Shown one piece after another: positions 6,088-14,596 of a stretch of 34,049 nucleotides of DNA (the stretch's first letter is position 1; each line of letters starts with the position of its first letter). The notes under the pieces are model-generated. The model did no database searches. It saw nothing but the letters and a program-made list of their open reading frames with translations, and was not told the DNA's origin. This DNA comes from an uncultured Clostridia bacterium (lineage in GTDB: Bacteria > Bacillota > Clostridia > Saccharofermentanales > DTU023). The translations under genes were made by a program, and so were the position numbers. Where the stretch lies: assembly GCA_947254895.1 (NCBI GenBank), contig CAMYEY010000005.1:1-34049 (forward strand), given 5' to 3'.

Positions 6088-8583
6088 ATGCAGATAGAGA
6101 TAGATGGGTTACATCCGGGACAAGAGAGGTTAGCTTTGACCAAGGAAGATAAGGCGGCAGCTGTGGAAAGGCTGACAGCCGGTCTTAATCCGGAACAAAA
6201 AGAAGCTGTTTTGACTACCGAGGGGCCGGTTCTTATTTTAGCCGGTGCCGGATCAGGAAAAACAAGGGTGATTACCCACCGGATAGCATATTTGGTGGAG
6301 TGTTGCCAGGTTTGGCCCAGCCAAATTATGGCCATAACCTTTACCAATAAGGCCGCTAATGAGATGAAAGAAAGAGTTGATAGCCTCTTAGGCTTTGGCG
6401 GTCGGGGTATGTGGGTTGGTACTTTCCACTCGATGATGCTAAGAATTTTGCGGCAGCACGCAGAGAAAATTGCTTTTAAAAACAACTTTACCATACTAGA
6501 TAGTGATGACCAGCTACGACTGGTTAAAGAGCAGATTAAAAGCCTGAATATTGACGAAGGTCTAGTGAATGCCCGCCAGATCCACAGCCAAATTTCTATG
6601 GCTAAAAACAAGATGCAGGATTGGCAGGATGTGGCAAAAGAAGCTGATCATTCCAACCTGACTAAGGAGTTTATTCAGATTTACCAGGCTTATCAAAAAA
6701 GCATGCAGCAAAACAACAGCATGGATTTCGACGATATTTTGCTCTATACGGTAAAACTTTTTAAGTCCCGTCCGGATGTCTTGGAAGCCTACCAGGAACG
6801 TTTTCGCTACATCATGGTAGATGAGTACCAGGATACCAACCATGTTCAATATGCCTTGGTTAAATTACTTAGCGGCAAGCATAAAAATATTTGTGTGGTG
6901 GGCGATGACGACCAGTCTATTTACAGCTTCAGAGGGGCTAATATTGAGAATATCCTGAGTTTTGAAAAGGACTTTAAGCAGAGCAAGGTTATCAAACTGG
7001 AGCAAAACTACAGGTCAACCCAGTCTATCTTGGGGGCAGCCAATGCTGTCATTCGTTTGAACCGGGCTAGGACAGATAAAAAATTATGGACCCGGGGAGA
7101 AGAAGGCGAACCAATCCATTTTTACTATGCTGAAAGTCATTATGAGGAAGCACGCTATGTTGCTGCTGAGATTAGAAGGCTGTTAACCAGGCGAGAAAAT
7201 CCGCTTGTGGCGGGTGAAATCGGTGTCCTTTACCGGGTTAATGCCTTATCCAGGGGATTAGAATTTGCCTTGCGGGAGCAGGGAATTAACTACAGTATTT
7301 ACGGGGGTTTGCGATTCTACGACCGTAGGGAAATTCGAGACTTTTTGGCTTACCTACGCCTTGTTTTTTCACCTGATGATGACCTGGCTTTGACTAGGAT
7401 TATCAATCAACCGAAGCGGGGGATAGGCAATACGACTTTGGAGAGAATTAGTGCTTTGGCAGGCCAACAAGGGCTCTCAATGCTAGACCTTATTAAGCGG
7501 GTAGATGATTATCCGGAATTATCCAGGGTGGCGGTCAAACTCAAGGATTTTGCCGCGATGATCGACCGACTGAGAGAAATTATGAAGGCTAATGCAGTGA
7601 GTTTTAAGGCTTTTTGCCAGGCTATCCTGAATGAGAGTGGTTTGGTGAAAGACCTGGAAAAACAGCATGATCAAGGGGTGGCTGATGCCCAAGATAGGGC
7701 CAATAACCTGCAAGAGATCCTTTCGGACGCGATTGAGTTTGAAGATAAGATCCGGGCTGAAGTTGACCAGCTTCGCCTATTGGAAGATTATTCTGACCAA
7801 GTTGAGCTCCCGGAATTGGCCATTGACCAAGAGGATCTTTTAACTACAGATCTCAGTTTGACCAGCCTCAGCCAAGCCTTTTTGGAAAGGGCAAGTCTTT
7901 ACTCCGACCTTGACCAGACTGACCAGGAAAATACGGTCCGGATGATGGCTATTCACTCAGCCAAAGGTCTGGAATTTGATGCAGTTTTCATTATCGGCAT
8001 GGAAGAAAGTGTATTTCCCGGCTACAGGTCCTTCGATGAGCCTGAATTGATGGAAGAAGAGAGACGGCTAGCCTATGTCGGTATTACACGGGCAAAAAAA
8101 TATCTCCACCTAACTGCTGCCAGGTCCCGCCTCCTCTATGGTAAGACACGCTACGATGTGGTTTCTCGTTTCTTGTCTGAAATTCCGGACGAATATATCC
8201 GTGAAATCGGGGGAAGTCGGAAGTCTGTTAGTTCAGTCTCTGACTTCCGGGGAGAGGTTAACAAGTATAGCTCCTCTTTTGGAAGGGGTGGAGTGTCTTC
8301 TATACCTGCCAGAGACCAGTATGGGCAAGGTCACCCGGGTAAAAAATCTCGAGTCTTAGGCTCTTTCGGTCTGGTGACTAAGCCTAAGACGGACCTCAAA
8401 AGTAAGAATGGACTTCAGTTGGCCAGTCTCAAGCCGGGTCAGAAGTTTAACCATAAAAAGTTTGGCCAGGGTACCTTGAAGAGCATAGATTATGTGGCCA
8501 AAGATGCTATTTTAACCTTGGATTTTTCCGGAGTCACCAAGCGGATGATGGCGAGTTCAGCTCCGCTTGAAGCGGCCGATTAG
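6088..8583 (+). CDS. pcrA: ATP-dependent DNA helicase PcrA/UvrD
   Basis: Superfamily 1A 3'-5' helicase acting in nucleotide excision repair, plasmid replication and removal of RNA polymerase and RecA from DNA. 831 residues from ATG 6088; a TTG one codon earlier is also possible, and GGAAGGAG lies upstream. Motifs in order: LAGAGSGKT (Walker A, about residue 52-59), TFTNKAANEMKERV (Ia), DEYQDTN (Walker B), VGDDDQSIYSFRGA (III), IHSAKGLEF (V) and YVGITRAKK (VI). A divergent, Ser/Gly-rich segment leads to the C-terminal Tudor-like domain (GQKFNHKKFGQGTLKSI), which in Bacillus PcrA contacts RNA polymerase. It is followed at 51 bases by the dGTPase gene, probably co-transcribed. Confidence 0.97.
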   Translation: MQIEIDGLHPGQERLALTKEDKAAAVERLTAGLNPEQKEAVLTTEGPVLILAGAGSGKTRVITHRIAYLVECCQVWPSQIMAITFTNKAANEMKERVDSLLGFGGRGMWVGTFHSMMLRILRQHAEKIAFKNNFTILDSDDQLRLVKEQIKSLNIDEGLVNARQIHSQISMAKNKMQDWQDVAKEADHSNLTKEFIQIYQAYQKSMQQNNSMDFDDILLYTVKLFKSRPDVLEAYQERFRYIMVDEYQDTNHVQYALVKLLSGKHKNICVVGDDDQSIYSFRGANIENILSFEKDFKQSKVIKLEQNYRSTQSILGAANAVIRLNRARTDKKLWTRGEEGEPIHFYYAESHYEEARYVAAEIRRLLTRRENPLVAGEIGVLYRVNALSRGLEFALREQGINYSIYGGLRFYDRREIRDFLAYLRLVFSPDDDLALTRIINQPKRGIGNTTLERISALAGQQGLSMLDLIKRVDDYPELSRVAVKLKDFAAMIDRLREIMKANAVSFKAFCQAILNESGLVKDLEKQHDQGVADAQDRANNLQEILSDAIEFEDKIRAEVDQLRLLEDYSDQVELPELAIDQEDLLTTDLSLTSLSQAFLERASLYSDLDQTDQENTVRMMAIHSAKGLEFDAVFIIGMEESVFPGYRSFDEPELMEEERRLAYVGITRAKKYLHLTAARSRLLYGKTRYDVVSRFLSEIPDEYIREIGGSRKSVSSVSDFRGEVNKYSSSFGRGGVSSIPARDQYGQGHPGKKSRVLGSFGLVTKPKTDLKSKNGLQLASLKPGQKFNHKKFGQGTLKSIDYVAKDAILTLDFSGVTKRMMASSAPLEAAD

Positions 8584-8634
8584 CAGGCTGAATAATGCTT
8601 AGAAATTTAGCCTTATCCTTATAAGGGGGTAGAT

Positions 8635-9777
8635 ATGAAAGAAATCCCAAGAATCATGAAAGAGCAAAGAGAACGTGACCAGCTCAGCCCCTTTGCCATG
8701 CCCAGCTCAAAGAGCCGGGGGAGACTTCAACCGGAGTCTGACTGCCAGGTTCGAACATCCTTTGAGCGGGACCAGGGCAGGATTCTCTATTCTGTAGATT
8801 TTCGCCGGCTTAGGCAAAAAACCCAGGTCTTTTTTGACCCGCAAAATGACCACATCTGTACCCGGATGGAGCATGTTCTCTATGTTAACTACATTGCCTC
8901 GACCATAGGCCGCGCCCTGAATCTCAATGTTGACCTGATTGAGGCGATTGCTCTTGGTCACGACATCGGCCATACCCCTTTTGGGCATACGGGCGAGCGA
9001 GAGCTCCAGTCCTGCCTTAAAAAATACCAAGCAGGCTTTACTTTCCAACACGAATTACATAGTCTGCGGGTGGTGGATGTCCTATCACGCCGGAATGAGG
9101 ACAGGTGTGGCCTCAACCTGACTTTTGAGGTGAGAGACGGGATTGTTTCCCATTGTGGTGAGCGGTATAACGAGTTTGCTCTTACCCCCAAGTGGGATAA
9201 AACTGAAGCTGAGTTGATTCCCGGTGCAGAGGTTCATGAACCGCCGGCCACTCTGGAAGGCTGTGTGGTTCGGATGGCCGACAAGATAGCCTATGTTGGT
9301 CGCGATATTGAAGATGGGGCTAGGGCCGGACTCATGAGTTTTGATCAATTACCGATCGCTCTCAAGACTGAATTGGGGCAGACTAATGGAGAGATTATTA
9401 ACAGTTTGGTTTTTGATATAGTTGAACACAGTTACGGCAAGGGCGAAATTAGACTGTCGAAGGCTAAGGGACAGGCTATGGAGGAGCTGCTTAACAACAA
9501 TATGCTGTATATTTACCGGTCAGATAGGATCCAAAGATATGACTTTACTGTCCGCAATATTATCCAGGGCCTCTTTGAAGTTTTTATTGAGCTGGCCAGC
9601 CACAAAAGAAAGCTGAGGTCGGAGGCTAAGCAAAATATTGCTGTTAAAAAATTTGCAGACTACCTGGATAAGCACCCTGAGCCGGAAGCCTCTGTTTATC
9701 GTAAGGTGGTAGATTATGTCGCCGGCATGACTGACCACTATGCCCAAAAATCTTTTAAACAGATTTTTCAGATTTGA
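8635..9777 (+). CDS. Deoxyguanosinetriphosphate triphosphohydrolase-like HD protein
   Basis: Member of the dGTPase/SAMHD1-like HD family, which cleaves dNTPs to deoxynucleosides and triphosphate and lowers or balances dNTP pools. 380 residues. The metal-binding HD core is visible: RMEH (His80), GHDIGHTPFGHTGE (His109-Asp110, His113, His118) and the distal Asp in RMADKIAYVGRDIED. The N-terminal DFRRLRQKTQVF segment is typical of the family. AGGGGG precedes the ATG. Sequence alone does not show which dNTP is preferred. It sits between pcrA and a second HD nucleotidase, forming a DNA repair and nucleotide-pool group. Confidence 0.92.
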   Translation: MKEIPRIMKEQRERDQLSPFAMPSSKSRGRLQPESDCQVRTSFERDQGRILYSVDFRRLRQKTQVFFDPQNDHICTRMEHVLYVNYIASTIGRALNLNVDLIEAIALGHDIGHTPFGHTGERELQSCLKKYQAGFTFQHELHSLRVVDVLSRRNEDRCGLNLTFEVRDGIVSHCGERYNEFALTPKWDKTEAELIPGAEVHEPPATLEGCVVRMADKIAYVGRDIEDGARAGLMSFDQLPIALKTELGQTNGEIINSLVFDIVEHSYGKGEIRLSKAKGQAMEELLNNNMLYIYRSDRIQRYDFTVRNIIQGLFEVFIELASHKRKLRSEAKQNIAVKKFADYLDKHPEPEASVYRKVVDYVAGMTDHYAQKSFKQIFQI

Positions 9778-9843
9778 TTTTTTATAAGCCCCTTGCATTA
9801 GACTTGAATCTACGTTTTAGCTGTTGGGCGGCGAGGAGGGAGA

Positions 9844-10464
9844 ATGGATAAGCAAAAAGCAATTAATTTTTTTGCCATGTTGGATCGGATGAAATATATA
9901 GAGCGCTGGTCCTTGATGAAAAATACGGAAAGAGAAAACCTCAAGGAGCATAGCTTTGATGTTATCCTTTTAGTTCATGCCTTGGTGGAGATCCGCAAGG
10001 CTTATTTTCCGGATCAAAAGCCTCGGCTGGATCCCGGTCAGGCTGTTTTGTTTGCCCTTTACCATGATACTAGTGAAATTATCACTGGAGATCTACCGAC
10101 CCCGGTAAAGTATTTTAACTCTGAGTTACGACAGCAGTATGGACTAGTCGAAGAATATGCAGCAGATTTTTTACTCAGTTTGTTACCGGATGAACTTGAA
10201 CCGGGTTACCGGAAGTTTTTTAAACAGGATAAACTTTCCGAGACTGAGGCTGAACTCAAACGCTTCGTCAAATATGCTGACACTTTGGCGGCCTACATTA
10301 AGTGCATTAGAGAACTCAAGCTGGGTAACAAGGAGTTTACTGAAGCCGCACAATCCACCTACCAAAAGCTGCTTAACTATCAGTCTCCGGAACTTGACTT
10401 TTTTATGGCCAATATCTTACCTGCCTACCAACTCAGTCTAGACCAGCTTCAATCACCGCTCTAA
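9844..10464 (+). CDS. YfbR-like HD-domain 5'-deoxynucleotidase
   Basis: A 206-residue homologue of E. coli YfbR, which dephosphorylates deoxyribonucleoside 5'-monophosphates. The family residues are in place: Arg21-Trp22 (substrate selectivity), EHS His36, HD pair His74-Asp75, Glu78, the TGDLPTPVKYF signature and Asp146 (KYADT). A GGAGGGAGA Shine-Dalgarno directly precedes the ATG. It lies 66 bases after the dGTPase-like gene. Together the two enzymes could convert dNTPs and dNMPs to exportable or salvageable deoxynucleosides; the coupling is inferred from neighbourhood. I see no convincing terminator after it, only a 7-bp inverted repeat (TTTCAGC/GCTGAAA) around 10495-10543. Confidence 0.9.
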   Translation: MDKQKAINFFAMLDRMKYIERWSLMKNTERENLKEHSFDVILLVHALVEIRKAYFPDQKPRLDPGQAVLFALYHDTSEIITGDLPTPVKYFNSELRQQYGLVEEYAADFLLSLLPDELEPGYRKFFKQDKLSETEAELKRFVKYADTLAAYIKCIRELKLGNKEFTEAAQSTYQKLLNYQSPELDFFMANILPAYQLSLDQLQSPL

Positions 10465-10567
10465 ATTACAAAAAAATGACCGGCCGAGGTCTATGTTTCA
10501 GCTTTTTTACAGGATACTTAAGACTATGTAACCATGGCTGAAAAGCCTATTGCATCGGTATTTTACA

Positions 10568-10576
10568 TGCTAAAAT
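10568..10576 (+). promoter_or_regulatory. Candidate extended -10 promoter of the glucosaminidase-cohesin operon
   Basis: TGCTAAAAT is an extended -10 (TGn before TAAAAT), 41 bases ahead of the start at 10617. A weak -35 TTGCAT at 10550-10555 is 15 bases upstream. The extended motif makes a promoter plausible despite the poor -35. Confidence 0.5.
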
Positions 10577-10616
10577 AAATTCCCACAGGTCTAGTCCTGG
10601 ACAAATTGGAGTTAGC

Positions 10617-12680
10617 ATGAAAAGTGAAAAGAAGAAAAACATAGCAACAGTCCTTTTGGTGGTCTTTATCTTAGGCATTATTCCGTTTAGCCTTTTAATG
10701 CAGAGGGAAAGTGTCGCCGAACTGCAATATCCGATTGAGGCAAAGGTTGTTGGTGCTCCAAGCCTTAATGTTCGGGCGAGGGCTACAACGGACAGCCCCA
10801 TTGTTACCAGTATTCGTGAAGGTGGCCAGCTTCTCCTCTTGAGAGAAGAAGCAGGCATGGCGATTAACGGTAATATGCGTTGGTATGAGATTGAATATGC
10901 AGGCCAAAGAGGCTATGTTTCAGCAGAATATGTCGAATTTTCCAGCTGGGCTCCTGACCTGACTCCTCCTGCTGCAGACCTGGATTTTGATGACTACCTG
11001 GATAGCCAGGGTTTTCCTATTTCTTACCGTCAAGCCCTGCAAAATTTGCACGCTAAATATCCCAAATGGAAGTTCACAGCTTTAAAGATACCTGTAAGCT
11101 TTGAAACGGCTATCAACAGCCAGGAGCAGCCGGGAGTTTCCTTGCTTCCGGCTACCATGTCAGATGCTTTTAAGTCGAGAGCTTCTTACGCTTTTGACCA
11201 TTACAATAATAAGTGGGTAGAAGTGGAATTTGGTTGGGTTAATGCCAGCAGGGAGGCTATTGCCTTTGCCCTTGATCCGCGGAATTACTTGAATGAACAG
11301 AGGATTTTCGCCCTTGAGAGTCAATCCTATAATCCGGAAATGCAAACAATGGAGGGGATTAGGACTTCTCTCTCATCCACTTACATGAATAGGGACTTGG
11401 ATCGCTACAGCGAGTACTTTTATAGTGCAGCGGTTGAATCAAAGGTTTCCCCCTACCACCTTATTTCTCGAGTTGTCCAAGAAGTGGGTGCTCAAGGATC
11501 GGCTGCTGTTTCTGGAACAGTTTCCGGCTATGAGGGTTACTATAACTTTTACAACATAGGTGCCTATGGCAGTCAGAGTAATCCCATGTTGAATGGCCTT
11601 GCTTATGCCAAATATGGTACGGGTAACTATTATCGCGACGCAGATTATCTCTTGCCTTGGAGTTCAGAAAGAAATGCGATCATCGGAGGGGCTAAATTTT
11701 TAGGCAGAGATTATATCAACAACTTACAGCCAACCGGATATTTACAGAAGTTTGACCTCCTCCATGACCTTCGCAACCTTCACCAGTATATGGCTAACGT
11801 TTTTGCTCCGGCCTCAGAGGCCGAGTCCACTTACCAATCTTATGTTAACCAGGGTAATTTGGCAGTAGAAAAAGAATTTTTAATACCGGTTTTTGCTAAT
11901 ATGCCGGACAACAAAGCTCCTTATCCGGGTGAGGAGTTTCAGGGAACGCCTAACAACTGGTTGCGGGCTATTTATATCGATAACATGCTCCTACCAGGTT
12001 TTTCAAGCACCAATTATAAGTATGTTCATGACCTGGACGCCCCCAACAATGTCATCAGAATTAGCGCTGTTGCCTATGGGGCAGATGCGCGAGTTGAAGG
12101 AGCCGGTACCTATAAGCTGCAACCGGGTGCAAATCTGATTAATTTGAAAGTGACTGCAGGAAACGGTGATCAACGTTTCTATGAGCTGGTCGTTAACTAT
12201 AAGAGTACCAGTCAGCTAGAGGTTGACCGGGTACAAAGTCAAGTGCTCCAGGTTCAACCGAATGGCTTTATCTATGGGCTTAGTTCAGATAGAGATAGGG
12301 TCGAAAATGTACTTCCCCTTTTTAAAGCACCGGCCGGATCAGAATTGGTCATTGCTGATAGCCAATTAGAATATAAATCCCAAGGGCCTATCGCGACAGG
12401 TGATAGGCTTTTGCAAATCGCAGAGGGTAAAGTTGTTGGGACCTACCGTTTTATCAAATTTGGAGATGTCAACGGTGACGGCGATGTAGATATCATAGAT
12501 GTGGATAGTCTGATGCGTTACATCTCAGGCTATCTCGACCTTAATGATTGTCAAATAGCGGCAGCCAATGTTCTCCAAGATGAAGAGGTCGATATTTTGG
12601 ATGTCGACCAGCTGATGCGGGGTATATCGCAATATGTTGAGATCAAGCAAAATCTGGAATATGAATTAGCAAGTGAGTAA
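10617..12680 (+). CDS. Secreted SH3b / endo-beta-N-acetylglucosaminidase / dockerin protein
   Basis: A 687-residue surface peptidoglycan hydrolase. Order: positive N-terminus and hydrophobic signal or anchor (1-28); bacterial SH3 wall-binding domain (about 38-108, LNVRARATTDSPIVTSI to RGYVSAEYVEF); a LytD-type N-acetylglucosaminidase region (about 130-400) with the lysozyme-like segment YHLISRVVQEVG, Glu289 being the likely catalytic acid; a cadherin-like beta-sandwich domain (about 445-528); a short beta domain (535-612); and a C-terminal type I dockerin. Dockerin repeat 1 (616-639) has a full EF-hand-like loop, DVNGDGDVDIID. Repeat 2 (651-673) is weaker, keeping Asp at loop positions 5, 9 and 12, and both repeats end in an LMRxIS helix. 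TTGGAG precedes the ATG. The cohesin gene follows after 9 bases, a clear operon. Confidence 0.9.
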   Translation: MKSEKKKNIATVLLVVFILGIIPFSLLMQRESVAELQYPIEAKVVGAPSLNVRARATTDSPIVTSIREGGQLLLLREEAGMAINGNMRWYEIEYAGQRGYVSAEYVEFSSWAPDLTPPAADLDFDDYLDSQGFPISYRQALQNLHAKYPKWKFTALKIPVSFETAINSQEQPGVSLLPATMSDAFKSRASYAFDHYNNKWVEVEFGWVNASREAIAFALDPRNYLNEQRIFALESQSYNPEMQTMEGIRTSLSSTYMNRDLDRYSEYFYSAAVESKVSPYHLISRVVQEVGAQGSAAVSGTVSGYEGYYNFYNIGAYGSQSNPMLNGLAYAKYGTGNYYRDADYLLPWSSERNAIIGGAKFLGRDYINNLQPTGYLQKFDLLHDLRNLHQYMANVFAPASEAESTYQSYVNQGNLAVEKEFLIPVFANMPDNKAPYPGEEFQGTPNNWLRAIYIDNMLLPGFSSTNYKYVHDLDAPNNVIRISAVAYGADARVEGAGTYKLQPGANLINLKVTAGNGDQRFYELVVNYKSTSQLEVDRVQSQVLQVQPNGFIYGLSSDRDRVENVLPLFKAPAGSELVIADSQLEYKSQGPIATGDRLLQIAEGKVVGTYRFIKFGDVNGDGDVDIIDVDSLMRYISGYLDLNDCQIAAANVLQDEEVDILDVDQLMRGISQYVEIKQNLEYELASE

Positions 12681-12689
12681 AGAGGTTAC

Positions 12690-14051
12690 ATGATGAATAC
12701 AAAGAAAATAAAAATATCCCTATTGGTCTTTTTACTCAGTTTTAGCTTTGGCCTGGTTGGGCTTGCCCCCTTGGTCCGGGCGACTGAGCAAGATCAGCCA
12801 AAGCAGGGTTCAGAAACGTCTAATGGGATCTACATGGTAGTAGATAAGAATACGGCCAAAGCCGGCGAAGAAGTGACTGTATCTATTATCAATAAGACGG
12901 GGACACCGCTAACTTCAAGCACCTTTCACTTGTCTTTTAATAATGAACAATTTGAGATTATAGGTTACCAACTCCTGGGAGCAAAGCCCATAGTACATAA
13001 TCCGAATAAAAGTGAGCCCGGCCACATCAGCATTTCTAAGTCTATTGATGCCGGCAATCCCTACACAGGCGAAACTGTTGCGACTTTTACTTTTAAAGTA
13101 AAGTCTGATTTTACGGGCAACAGCAATTTCCAAATTGATAAGGCCAAGATAGGAGCAGGGGCGACAGGCGCCGGCGTTAAAAAGCTGGAATTAACGAATA
13201 GTTCCGTGGTTGTTGCAGGTCAAAAGGACCCCCTTACGAATGAAACCAATTCCGGCCAAGAGATACCTAAGCCGACCGACCCGGATACCCCGATCAAGCC
13301 GTCGGCTAACGAACTTAAACCGATAGAAACAGAGGGAAAGGCGACCAAGCCTACGGGGACAAGTCCCAGTATCAAAATAGTGGAGGAAGAAAAGCCGAAA
13401 CAGACTACCGGCCAGCCTACTCTGGAAAATCTCAACCGGCCCGGTCAGACTTCTGACCATGCGGGCAATAAGAAGACGGATCCTGTTGATCCCAATAACA
13501 GGGGGCTTAATGTTCCGGCAAATCAAGGGGGAAAACAACTCGGCCTTGGCCGACAGGAGAAGATCACCCAAAAGCATATTTTAGGTCAAAGGGAAAACAG
13601 CACAATCCTCAAGATTATAGATAGGAATAAGACGGAAAAAACGGAGCAAGCAAGGCAGGCGGGGAAAAACAATAAGGAAGAGCAGGCAAATCGGGCCGCT
13701 GCCCCGGTAGCACCTAAGCCTGTCGAAGTTAGACCCTCTCGAAAGCTGGTAAGCCAAGACAGACAAAGAGTTAACCGGCCCACTAAACCTGAAGTGGTGA
13801 CAACAAGGTCCTTGGCTGAATCCGTCAGCGAGTCAACCAGTGAGACCCGTCCCTCCAGTGAAAATAGCAAGACGATCCAATCAAGCAGTAAGAAGACCTT
13901 GCATGCTAAACAAGAGCGTGAATTTAAATTGACAGACCAAGAAACGGAACTTCATAATAAACTCGTTATTGGTGGTTTGGCCTTGATTACAATAAGTTCA
14001 GCAGGAGCTTTGGCTTTTCTGATCTTTAATAATCACATCAAGCCGAGATAG
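12690..14051 (+). CDS. Membrane-anchored cohesin-domain scaffold protein
   Basis: A 453-residue exported protein. A signal peptide (1-31, likely cleavage VRA-T) is followed by one cohesin-type beta-sandwich (about 46-178). Its landmarks are the start IYMVVDKNTAKAGEEVTVSI, the core LSFNNEQFEIIGYQ, the strand ETVATFTFKVKS and the terminal LTNSSVVVAG, matching the PF00963 layout. About 245 residues of Pro/Lys/Glu/Ser/Thr-rich, low-complexity linker follow. The C-terminus is a membrane helix (425-446) with a short HIKPR tail; there is no LPXTG-like sorting motif, so I infer a membrane rather than a sortase anchor. It lies 9 bases behind a gene ending in a dockerin, so the two products probably bind each other at the cell surface. 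Confidence 0.85.
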   Translation: MMNTKKIKISLLVFLLSFSFGLVGLAPLVRATEQDQPKQGSETSNGIYMVVDKNTAKAGEEVTVSIINKTGTPLTSSTFHLSFNNEQFEIIGYQLLGAKPIVHNPNKSEPGHISISKSIDAGNPYTGETVATFTFKVKSDFTGNSNFQIDKAKIGAGATGAGVKKLELTNSSVVVAGQKDPLTNETNSGQEIPKPTDPDTPIKPSANELKPIETEGKATKPTGTSPSIKIVEEEKPKQTTGQPTLENLNRPGQTSDHAGNKKTDPVDPNNRGLNVPANQGGKQLGLGRQEKITQKHILGQRENSTILKIIDRNKTEKTEQARQAGKNNKEEQANRAAAPVAPKPVEVRPSRKLVSQDRQRVNRPTKPEVVTTRSLAESVSESTSETRPSSENSKTIQSSSKKTLHAKQEREFKLTDQETELHNKLVIGGLALITISSAGALAFLIFNNHIKPR

Positions 14052-14052
14052 G

Positions 14053-14574
14053 GTGGTTTTGTTTTTGACTTGCACTAAAGACAGAGGGCGTAAATCCTTT
14101 GGTAGAGAATTTATCGCTTATATCATTTCGGGTGTGCTTGTAACCCTAAGCAATTGGTTGCTTTATTCATCTTTGATGAGTGTGTGGCCAGCCAGCTTAT
14201 GGAGGCTTGCAAATGCCCTATCGATCTTTCTGTCAATCTTGCTGGCCTATATTTTAAACCGTAAGTTTGTTTTTTTCTCAAATGAGCCGGTTCTCCCTGA
14301 GCTTTTTTATTTTTTTGCTTCTAGGGTTTTGGTCTCTTTGATTTTTGAACATGGCACCATGGAGCTCCTGATTGGAGTTTTTAAATTTAATCCCCGGGTG
14401 AAGATTTTTTTTCTGGAGTTTCAGCTCGTTAAGCTTGTAGGATCTGTGTTTGTGGTCTTAGGAAACTATTTTGTAGGTAAATTTTTAATCTTCACGTCAG
14501 GGAAGAAAAGAGAAAAACAGCAAACGTTCGATGCAAAGAACAAGTTGCCCCGTGAACAAAGGGAAACTTATTAA
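14053..14574 (+). CDS. GtrA-like polytopic membrane protein
   Basis: 173 residues with about four membrane helices and the GtrA/DPMS-like pattern (FIAYIISGVLVTLSNWLLY at the N-terminus, LLAYILNRKFVFF in the second pair, VVLGNYFVGKFLIF at the end). Members are thought to flip or help flip polyprenyl-phosphate-linked sugars for wall or surface polysaccharide glycosylation. The start is uncertain: a GTG at 14053, directly after the cohesin gene stop, or a TTG a few codons later. The close spacing makes it the third gene of the surface-module operon. Possible roles are wall glycan decoration or glycosylation of the Ser/Thr-rich cohesin linker; both are inference. Confidence 0.8.
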   Translation: MVLFLTCTKDRGRKSFGREFIAYIISGVLVTLSNWLLYSSLMSVWPASLWRLANALSIFLSILLAYILNRKFVFFSNEPVLPELFYFFASRVLVSLIFEHGTMELLIGVFKFNPRVKIFFLEFQLVKLVGSVFVVLGNYFVGKFLIFTSGKKREKQQTFDAKNKLPREQRETY

Positions 14575-14596
14575 GAGGGGTAGAGGAGCAGTTGGT

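Noticed and set aside
13191..13870. Several long minus-strand open frames within the cohesin gene
   Set aside because: They arise because the low-complexity linker lacks stops on the other strand; no starts with ribosome-binding sites and no recognisable products.
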